Positions 55,156 to 64,000 of a DNA stretch of 64,000 bases are shown here, in pieces (position 1 is the stretch's first letter; the number at the start of each line of letters is the position of its first letter). The notes under the pieces were generated by a model. It was not told the origin of the DNA. It worked only from the letters and a program-made list of their open reading frames with translations, and ran no database searches. Position numbers and translations under genes: made by a program. This stretch comes from Excoecaria cochinchinensis. Lineage: Eukaryota > Streptophyta > Magnoliopsida > Malpighiales > Euphorbiaceae. Location: contig CANTUQ010000014.1 in NCBI GenBank assembly GCA_947683425.1, positions 868,001 through 932,000 of the forward strand, written 5' to 3'.

Positions 55156-57591
55156 TGTGATGCGCGCCGAACCCCGGGGCTCCCCAAACCACCCGCTTTC
55201 AGGGCGATTGGGATGAGGCTCATTAAAACTTGTAATGAGTTACAAGCGCATCTATATTGGGCAACAAGGAGGTTTCTTAGAGTCGCTACCCAATAGAACA
55301 TTGGGAAGGGTCGTCTAGTCTCAGCGAGCCTAAGACGGCGCATATATATCCATTTTGGGCAAACCAAGAGGATTTTGGAGGTGCCAACCCAATAGAACAT
55401 TAGGATGACCCACTAACCTCGTGGAACCTATGATTACACAACACGTAAATATCCATTTTGGGAAAACAAGAGGGATCTTAGAGTCGCCACCCAATAGAAC
55501 ATTGGGAAGGGTCGTCTAGCCTCCTGGAGCCTAGGATTATGTTGATTAGGCCTTTTGGTGGGAAACAAGAGATATTTTGGAGATTCCATCCCAATGAAAC
55601 ATTGAGATGGACCTCTAACCTCATTGAGCCCAAGACCAGAGCGGGTTCGGGACTTCTCATTTATTTATACCTTGATTAATTTTATAATTAAGTTTTAAAT
55701 TCATTGTTTCATCAAATTTCCATACAATGCAATTAATTAAAGCACAATCCATTCACATAGATAAAGTAGTAAATTGACAAAAAATAAAATACACGAAAAT
55801 AAATTACAATAAAACTAGGGGCGGAATACAACCCCCATTATAAAACGATATGTAAATCATACAAAAATCGGGATATTCATTGAAATGAGGACATTGGTCC
55901 TGCCATGCATATTTATTACAAATCAATTTTTGAGAAGTGTCGATCTTATTGGCTAAAAAGGACTTTGGTCCCCGATTTTTGAAAAATCCCAAATTAATTA
56001 CTATAAAACATTTGGCAATTTTTACTTTAATGAAATTAAAAAAATTTTCATAGTAAAATGAATAAAAATAAAAATAAAATAACAAAATAAGGGTAAAGAA
56101 AGAACCCGGATGGAAATCCTCAGATTGGCGCAACAACCATCATTAACAACTCCAACTCATCCAAAATGGTCAGATAATAACTGACAAAAATAAACATGTC
56201 CGTGTCAAAATAAAAAATAAAATAAAATAAAGAAAAGTTAAATAACAAGAAATTTTAAAGGAAATGAGTTAAAAGATAAGAGAAATAAAAAGGGTAAAAG
56301 AAATAAGTTAAAAACATGAGAATTTGCCCAGGGACGGCCTTCTGCATAATATCGACGGGCGTCCCTAGTGTGACCGATGGATGGAGTGGTACGTCATCTA
56401 TGTCCCGTTTCTCAAATTAGGGACGGGCGTCGGTGACCACTCTGCCCGTCGGTCACCCCTGATTCCAGAAAATTGGTAAAAAAACTTCAAAACTTCAATT
56501 CAAATTTTTTGTTAAATAAATAAATCTTATTAAAGATTAAAACAATTAATATAAGTCAATTAAATTACACAAATATTAATCCAGAATGTTTACCCTCGGA
56601 TTTTACCTTCTGGGTGGATATCGACTGACTTCGGTCCCACACGCTTCACAAGGATCGAATAAAAATGGATGAAGAAAAGAAAATTTATATTTTTCTTTCT
56701 TGAAAATTTGACAGCAATTCAAATATTTGAATTAGCTGGATTGACGGAAACAAATGAATTTCGTTACCTCAAATTAGCTAAATTCGTAAGTAAAAATTGA
56801 GAAAAGAGTAGAAAGGTTGAAAGAATTTTTTTGTGGAATAAAAAGCAACTGAAAATAGAGATTTTGAGAAAAACTATTAAATTTGGATTTTGGTAAATTG
56901 CTTCATAAAAATATTTTCCCCTTAAAAATTTGCTAACCCCAAATAAGGAAATTTAATCCACTATTTATAGAGTTTATAAGATAATTGGGATAAATATCAA
57001 TTTAAAGTTTGAATTTGAAAAGGATTTTTCAAATTCAGTTTGAATCCCCTAACTATCCCAATCCAATTCAAATTTGAAGAGTTTTTAAACTTATGAGATA
57101 AAATTCACCAAATCTGGCGTCATCTGATCTGATTCCCTACCGACCGTCGTCCCAAGAACTACCGACGGGCATCGGTAATAAGGGTACATGTGGTAATCTG
57201 GATGATAGACGGATCGAGGCACGGGACTAGGGACAGTCGTCTCTATGCGGACACGTGTCCATCACTCATACTACAGACGACCGTCTCTACGACACAAGAG
57301 ATGGCCCGTCTATCCAAGCGATGGCTCGTCTCTCTATGCTAGAGACGGGGAACATGAAATAGAGACAGTCGTCCCAACTCCGACGGCCTTCCCATCAACG
57401 GAGCAAAACCTCAATTTTCAAACTAAATTTCCCAAACTCTTTCAAAACCTAATGCTATAGAGAGAAAGACTTTAATCCTTGTGAAACTGAAAGACAAAAA
57501 CCTTCGAATTCCATCCATTTATCCGAAAACAGACATTGATCTGTTCATTGGGTAACTCTGATCTGGACTGCCTCAAGGCACGTTGTTTACA
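55156..57591 (-). repeat. 3' LTR of minus Tat-like element
   Basis: 2436 bp, TGTAAACAAC to GCGCATCACA on the minus strand, with the polypurine tract at 57592-57610. Its terminal half has four tandem ~100-bp modules, each with a CCCAAT...ATTGGG-type hairpin (near 55287, 55388, 55487, 55590). Palindrome words lie at 56330-56450 and 57130-57400; a candidate TATA box is at 56961-56970. Confidence 0.85.
56961..56970 (-). promoter_or_regulatory. candidate TATA box, Tat-type LTR
   Basis: ctataaatag on the minus strand, about 160 bp downstream of the palindrome island at 57130-57400. Confidence 0.5.
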
Positions 57592-57610
57592 GTTGCCCCC
57601 AATTTTGGGG
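57592..57610 (-). other. polypurine tract of Tat-like element
   Basis: The minus strand reads ccccaaaattgggggcaac, directly before the LTR start at 57591. Confidence 0.75.
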
Positions 57611-57729
57611 AAACTAGTGCACTAGTTCCTAGATGAGCCAAAATTCAGAGAAGAAGGAAAGAGATGCAAACTTGAGGCAGTCCTTACCTCCTTGAAGCTG
57701 CACCGAAGCAAATGGTTGTTCATCTTTAT

Positions 57730-59230
57730 CCAGGAGGCCTCGTCTTGGTCTGCTCGGTAATGAGTATTCTAGAAGGTAGTGTTATCTAACCACAATCCGT
57801 TTGCAATGTGTTCTATTGCATGTGCCCTTACTGGCCTCCTCTCAGCCTATAAGGTGTATGCCAGATGTCGTGTCCTCTAACTACGATCCTATTCTTAAGT
57901 GCAGTGTTCTCTAACTGCAACCTCATTGTGACGTGTTCTATCGCTGGTGTTCTGCTGGCCTCGTCCCATCTCGCGCAGCTTTTAAGAGATGTAGTACTAC
58001 CTGACTACGATCCCGGTTTGCAATTTCTTCTATCGTTGATGATTTGCTAGCCTTGTCTCGGCCTATACGGTGTCTATGAGATGCAGTACTCTCTGACTAC
58101 AACCTCTGTTTGCAATCTATTCTACCGCTGGAGATCTGCTAGCCTCATCCCAGCCTGCACGGTGTCTTTGAGATGCAGTACTCTTTGACTACAATATTAG
58201 TTTGCGATCTGTTCTATCATTTGTGATCTGCTAGCCTCATCCCGGCCTGCACGGTGTCTGTGAAATGCAGTACTCTCTGACTACAATCTCAGTTTGCGAT
58301 CTGTTCTATCGCTTGTGATCCGCTAGCATCGTCCCGACCTCCAAGGTGTCTATGAGATGCAGTACTCTCTGACTACAACCTCTGTTTGCAATCTGTTCTA
58401 TCGCTGGTGATCCGCTAGCCTTATCTCGGCCTGCACAGTGTCTGTAAGATGCAGTACTCTCTAACTACAATCTCAGTTTGCGATCTATTCTATTGCTTGT
58501 GATCGGCTAGCCTCGTCCCCGCCTGCACAATGTCTGTGAGATACAGTACTCTCTGACTATAATCTCAATTTGCGATCTGTTCTACCACTAGTGATCCGCT
58601 AGCCTCATCCCGACCTACACGGTGTCTGTGAGATGCAGTACTCTCTAACTACAACCTATGCTTGCGATATGTTCTACTGCTGGTGATCTGCTAGCCTCGT
58701 CCCGGCCTATACGGTGTCTATGAGATGCAGTACTCTCTGACTACAATCTTAGTTTGCGATCTGTTCTATTGCTTGTGATCTGCTAGCCTCGTCCCAGCCT
58801 GCACAGTGTCTGTGAGATGCAATACTCTCTGACTACATTCTCAGTTTGTGATATGTTCTATCGCTTGTGATCCTCTAGCCTGGTCCCGGCCTGCACGGTG
58901 TCTGTGAGATGCAGTACTCTCTGACTACAACCTCTATTTGCGATCTGTTCTATCGCTGGTGATCCGTTAGCCTCGTCCTGGCCTGCACGGTGTCTGTAAG
59001 ATGCAGTACTCTCTGACTACAATCTCAGTTTGCAATCTATTTTATCGCTTGCGATCCGCTAGCCTCATCCCGGCCTGCACGGTGTCTATGAGATGCAGTA
59101 CTCTCTGACTACAATCTCAGTTTGTGATCTGTTCTACCGCTGGTGATCTGCTAGCCTCGTCCCGGCCTGCACGGTGTCTGTGAGATGCAGTACTCTCTAA
59201 CTACAACCTCTGTTTGTGATTTGTTCTATC
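57730..59230 (-). repeat. 92-bp tandem repeat (type 2), about 16 units
   Basis: Units start 'cctcgtcccggcctgcacgg' and contain 'gatgcagtactctctgac'; for example units begin at 58234 and 58326, 92 bp apart. Same place in the element as the unrelated 92-bp type 1 array of its relatives. Reverse complement of the array at 23930-24350. Confidence 0.92.
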
Positions 59231-59971
59231 ACTTGTCCCCCTCTCGATCTGCGAGGAAAGACTCTGATTTGCTGATCCACATCCGATCTGTGATATAGCA
59301 TGGTTGAATGAAATCTTGAAGGTCATAGCATTTGACCTATTTATCCTTCCTTTTGACTGCTGGTCATTTTTAGATTGGTGTAAAACCATGTTCCTGTATT
59401 GTAAAAGATTCTTGTTAATTCTTGCGCAAATTGACTTGACTGGTAGATTTATGAACATTTTTATGTTGCCATTTATTATTTATCATCCTTTTTTATTATA
59501 TGATCAATTGTCTTTTTAAGAGAGAGTCAAACATAAAGAAATGACATGCAAATTTAACAGGTTAACCATAAATGTTTTCAACTAAAAGGATAAATTTTGT
59601 ACAATATACAAATGTGATTACAATAATGAGAATATAAAATACAGGGCCAAAAGAACTCCCTGAACAGTCTATAATGGTGGATAATCTGAGGGCTCCTCAT
59701 CTGGATCACCATCGTCATCTGATAGATGAACTGGTTGGCCTCGTGATGACGAAGTAGAGGATCCCACGCCCGAAGCAGATGGCTGATTGGGAGGGGCTGA
59801 TGGTCCGGGCTGTTGAGTAGCTGAAGCTCTTGCCTGCTACTGGTATCTGGGAGGTACAGCCATCGGTACAGACAACGGTTGCACTCTCGCTGAGTCTTGC
59901 TGCTGGAACTGAACCCAAGCATACCAGTCGAGGAAGGGCTATGCACATACTATCATGAACTGGAGTGTATC
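59231..59971 (-). pseudogene. 3' UTR and tail of the Athila-type ORF (third copy)
   Basis: 59231-59640 matches the untranslated stretch at 3481-4042. 59640-59971 matches the ORF tail at 4043-4330: the Pro/Ser-rich piece and an acidic end, with indels that break the frame. The gene is cut at 59972 by a Tekay-like LTR. Confidence 0.6.
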
Positions 59972-61665
59972 TGTCACACCCCATAAGTGGCCTATTTGGA
60001 AATCAGTGATTTTAATTGGTCAAATTAGGGCAATTTGGAATTTTATTTGAGGTAAGAGGATTAAATTGCAAGAATCTAATTTAAGTAATTAGATTACAGA
60101 CTTTTAGGTAGTGAGTAAAAGGTAATTTGACATGGATTATTTTGTTAAAAGAGGATTTAGTGAATGGTGTAATCGTGCATGTGTGCCAGGTGGAATGTGT
60201 GTGTGCACGTGGTGAGGGAAAAGGGAAGAATGAGAAAAACTCAGTTGGCTGGAAACAAAGGACTGAAAAGTTTTCTCTCTTCTTGCTCTCTCTCTCTCAC
60301 GTAAAAACCACATTCTGCTGTTCTTTCTTTTGCATGTGGGTATCCTTCAGTTTTGAGCTTAGGTTGTGAGCTTTAAAGGGATTTCCAGAGGTAAGTGGTT
60401 ATTGGTTTTCGTGTGGTTCTTATTTCTCATTTGGGTTTATAGAGATTTCATTCTTGGGTTTTGATTGTGGTTTCATCTGTTTGCAAGCTTCTGTGGATAA
60501 AAGAAAAGAGAAGGGAAAAGATAAAGTGGTGGACTAAGAGTACAGTGGACATTTTTTTTGGATTTCATTACAGGTTTGGGAGTGTGTCTGCCTTTCTCGT
60601 TTTGGATCCTAGTTACTGTTCTAATGTGAATGTTAGTATGTGTATTTGTTTATCAAAATGCATGAGCAATAGATTTATAGGTATGATTAGTAGTGTTAAG
60701 GTTCTGTTGCTTTACATGTTTAAATGGAAGTCCAGATACATGTATGTTTTAAAGGAAAGATTCTGGGTTTGTGACTCTCTGTTTAATTACTGTGATGATA
60801 TGACAATGTGAATAATGTGAGTGAAATTGCTGTAATTGTGCCCAAAAGACTTAAAGGTACGTGTTAGCATAATTTTTGCATGAAAAATGGATTTAGATAA
60901 ATTGGGATTTGAATTTTGAGTTATACTCTATTTTTCACGTTTTTCTGGTTTCTGTGTTTTTCTGGAAATTCTGAGAAGTTGAAGAAGGAGAAGAAGCTGT
61001 GAGAGGAAGATCACGTGACGTGATGGGGCATCACGCCGTGACCTCCCTCCTTTGGGAAGTCACATGGCGTGATGAAGCATCACGCCGTGACCTGCCTCTC
61101 TTGGCGAAGTCGCGACGTGATGGAGCATCACGCCTCGCGACCTCGCCTGCCTCCCTGTGTGTCACGAGATCGTGACTTTTCTTCCTCTCCTCTCAGGCAT
61201 CACGAGACGTGACTGATGGTCACGCCGTGACTGCCTTGTTCTTCGGCATGGCGCTTGCGAGAAACCAGCGTCACGAGACGTGACTGGTGGTCACGCCGTG
61301 ACCAGCCTTCCCTGCTGCCTTAATTTCTAAAAACATGATTTTAACTTCTGATTTCATGGGTTTTTGCATTACATGACAAAAGTTTGGGTTTAAAATCTGA
61401 ATTGTAACTAATAATTGTTTAATATTGAGTTGTATACTTAATTAAATAATTAATGTACATAATTTACTAGTTTATATTTTACATGAACATAAATTAACTT
61501 AAATGCGAATTATTTATACTTCTGCCTCCAATAATTGATACTGGATATAATTGAATCTTTCTAATTTTGATTTAGACACATGTACACATGAAATATGTAT
61601 TTGCATTTGGTGTATTTAATACTGATATTGGTGTTTGAACTGTTGAATTGAGTTTTAAGCCTGAA
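59972..61665 (+). mobile_element. start of a third Tekay-like LTR
   Basis: Begins TGTCACACCCCATAAG, the terminus type of this clade, and differs from the other two Tekay LTR families beyond that. Contains a palindrome island (61011-61304). It is interrupted at 61666 by a minus-strand Tekay LTR; its end is outside the window. Confidence 0.75.
61011..61304 (+). repeat. TCACG/CGTGA paired-palindrome island
   Basis: Pairs such as TCACGTGACGTGA with TCACGCCGTGA, repeated about six times with spacers of about 20-30 bp. Some words mutate both arms (GTCGCGACGTGA with TCACGCCTCGCGAC). Confidence 0.85.
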
Positions 61666-62066
61666 TGTAACACCCCTTACCCATACGTAGGCGATCCCAT
61701 CCGATATGGAGTAAGATGCCGTAGGAGTAAAGGTGCCACCACACAGATACAGAAATATACATACATTCATACGTAAACATACATACCAAAATACAGGGTA
61801 AATTAAAACTTTACAATACCATTCAAAGAAGCTGATCATGCATTAATATAATGAAAGCATTACATTACTGTTCTGATCAACTTAGAGATACAAAAGATAA
61901 TTACATATCCCAAAATTTCAATTACAAAAGCGGAAGCTAATACAAAATCATATGAGAGTTCTATACAAAAAGAATCATAAGCTACAAAAATAAGCCCTAC
62001 ACTAAGACCCTGCTGTGTTGGCTTAGATGGCGACGACTCTCCCAAAATCAACTCCTTCCGCACCTG

Positions 62067-62104
62067 CACGGGTAAACACACCGTGCTAAGCGATAAACGC
62101 TTAG
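62067..62104 (-). other. double stem-loop, minus-strand Tekay LTR
   Basis: CTAAGCG/CGCTTAG and CACGG/CCGTG, unchanged from 6981-7018 although the LTR around them has diverged. Confidence 0.7.
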
Positions 62105-62750
62105 TGGGGAAAACACACAAAGCATAAAGACAACCATTCACAATGGTCGTCAAGGCAATTCACATGCGTAAGTACATAAAGCCATTCACCATAAAGATTC
62201 ATATCAATAATCGTATTCTCATTACAGATTGTACTTTCCTTCATTGAATCCATAAGAATAAAACATGTATTTGTTCATATGACATTTCATACAAGTACTT
62301 TAAACATTGAAAACACCTGCTGACTCAAGGTAGTGGATAACGAGTGAACAGAAAGTACTTTACGAGTACCAATCGAATACGAAAAACCATTTTAACTTTT
62401 CATTTACAAACATTTCCAGAAGGACCTTAAACAAGATCCAAACACAATACAGAAGTTCGCGAGGAACGAAACGGGGACCTGATCGGGGTCCAAACAGAAA
62501 TAACAGAAGCTGCAGCAAAGACTCTATTAGGCATGCCTAACTATCCACTGACTAGACTCTAGCAGGTCATACACAAACCGTTCAATCCATTTCGTGATTC
62601 CAATTAATCATCATCAATTAAGCATAGTCATATCATAATTATACTTGCATATCATTTATAGGATATCATGCATAAATCTCATAACTGCTAAAGTAAACTG
62701 AAGTTCAAGGAACAGGCGAAGAGAGAAAACTCATTTAGCATACAAGGGAC

Positions 62751-63114
62751 TGTCGCGCTCGCGATGTCTGTCGCGCTCGCGACAGAGACCAAAGTCTCTT
62801 CGCTGCGCGCGCGCGACAGATTTCGCGACCGCGGGGAGAACGGAAGAGCCAGGCTCTGTCGCGCTCGCGACGGATGTCGCGATCGCGACAGAAGGCAAAG
62901 GGTGCTATCGCGATCTCGCGACGGATCGCGTGGTCGCGATAATACTTGGCAACAATACTCTCTGTCGCGATCGCGACAGTTGTCGCACTCGCGACAGAAG
63001 GTATTCGACACTTCGGCTGTCGCGAGCTCGCGGCGGATGTCGCGTGCTCGCGACAACGAAGCTCCCACCACCGTTCTCTGTCGCGACCTCGCGACAGTCG
63101 TCGCGATCGCGACA
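62751..63114 (-). repeat. TCGCGA paired-palindrome island, third copy
   Basis: Same units in the same order as 5971-6335, with scattered substitutions. Serves as outgroup to polarise the changes between the other two copies. Confidence 0.9.
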
Positions 63115-64000
63115 GAGTCGGGATTTTGAAAATCTGCAGAAATTCTGCAGATTTTTCCTCTTCCATTTCTTCCTCCAACCACTCAAATCTCAAACAAAGG
63201 TTACTTACCTCAAATCCAGCCATCCAAAAGCATAAACAACCATAATACAACATTTATTAACAATAAACTTCATCCAATCCATCAATTTGAACATTTAATT
63301 TCAATAATCATTCACAACTCCATTTATGCATCAAATTACTTCAAATCCGAATTCATCATGATTAATTCGTAATCTTGCAAGTTCCACATTCTAAAACAAA
63401 GACCCATAGCATAAATATCAACATAAAGGACATCTACAACCTAATTCCAAGAAAACATCAAGAACACACTCATGAACATTTTCACATAAAAAGGAAGAAA
63501 TTCCCAAACCTCAAAATCCTTAGCTCCTAGTGTTTAGTTCCACTTGATCCCGCAACTTCCTTGCCTTTAGGATCCCGGGGAGGCTCAACTAGGAAACCCA
63601 ACCAAGAACAAGCAAACAAAGCCAAAAATCCAAACTTCAAACCCATTTCAAAAACAAGAAAAGAGAAGAAGATGGAAACTCAAACAAAGGTAAAATGAAT
63701 GCATGAAACTTACCAAATACTACAAAGTGATGATCAAACCCCACTAGCAACCTTGAATCTCAACCAAAGTCCAAGAGAAGAAGAAAAGAAGAAGAGAAGA
63801 GAAGAGGGCGGCGTGAAGAACGGGAAACACAATGAGGAAATCTGAGTTTTGCCCTTTCTCTTCTTTCCCTTTTCTTTTCTTAACCCTAGACACATGTCAA
63901 GATCCTAGTGGAGGGATTTGGTCACTCACACCCTACATGCCTATATCACACATACACAAGATCCTCTCAACTAAAGCATATCCTACACTTGTATGCACAA

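Larger units (their letters stand above)
61666..64000 (-). mobile_element. Tekay LTR, minus strand, running off the window
   Basis: Reverse complement of the 4850-7419 LTR from its end (plus TGTAACACCCC at 61666) to about 190 bp short of its start. It is more diverged than the 4850/12145 pair are from each other. It keeps the 18 bp missing at 13266-13612, the double stem-loop (62067-62104), the TATA word (62654-62660) and the island (62751-63114). Whether internal sequence follows cannot be seen. Confidence 0.9.

Noticed and set aside
57730..59230. Could the regular 92-bp repeats be a CRISPR array?
   Set aside because: Units are contiguous with no unique spacers, 92 bp long, and sit in a plant retrotransposon 3' UTR.
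60127..60811. ORFs of 80 and 116 codons that might be host exons
   Set aside because: They lie inside the start of a Tekay-like LTR, contain no recognisable domain and have AT-rich, LTR-like composition.

Overview
The window is plant nuclear DNA made almost entirely of LTR retrotransposons nested in one another; I found no host gene, tRNA or rRNA gene. The lineages recognised (Ty3/gypsy Tekay chromovirus, Tat/Ogre-like, Athila, and a Ty1/copia element with an initiator-Met tRNA primer site) occur together only in land plants. A large-genome eudicot is my guess; the sequence does not identify the species. || Layout. 1-940: two opposed Tat-type LTR fragments. 938-15530: 3' half of a minus-strand Tat-type element (LTR, polypurine tract, 92-bp tandem repeats, an Athila-type ORF), with the ORF split by a complete 9.85-kb Tekay element at 4850-14696 (5-bp target duplication CTGGT, nearly identical 2.55-kb LTRs, one frameshift in RT). 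15570-24828: a decayed plus-strand Tat element (LTR, primer site, gag with four stops, RT and integrase remnants, tandem repeats, PPT, start of the 3' LTR). 24829-27410: minus-strand Tat 3' end, an inverted ORF/LTR piece and an Athila scrap. 27412-42350: a minus-strand Tat element with three later insertions: an internally deleted copia element (28476-32616), a solo Tat-type LTR (32676-35390) and a solo Tekay-like LTR (37412-40092), each with a 5-bp duplication. 42351-54255: minus-strand Athila material of two families (gag, primer site, LTRs, 3' UTRs, broken ORF). 54256-59971: two further Tat-type 3' ends with minisatellites. 59972-64000: start of a third Tekay-like LTR cut by a minus-strand Tekay LTR that runs off the window. 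|| How the parts relate. The Tekay element is young (about a dozen substitutions between its LTRs by eye) and is the only near-intact coding unit. Everything else is decayed; several stops can be shown by comparing copies to be C-to-T or G-to-A changes. || Most notable observation. Nearly every LTR family here (and the copia leader) carries one island, about 100-400 bp long, of paired short palindromes. The word differs by family (TCGCGA dyads in Tekay; CACAGCTGTG and TCACGGTGA dyads in two Athila families; TCACGCCGTGA in another Tekay-like LTR; GCACGAGTCGTGC in copia; GGGACGGGCGTCCC with GACACGTGTC in Tat), but the layout is shared: two dyads side by side, spacer, two dyads again. In Tekay, Tat and one Athila family the island sits shortly upstream of a candidate TATA box. 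Substitutions that change both arms of a dyad together suggest that symmetry itself is kept. Other leads are a conserved double stem-loop in diverged Tekay LTRs and a repeated copy of the primer-binding core inside Tat LTRs.
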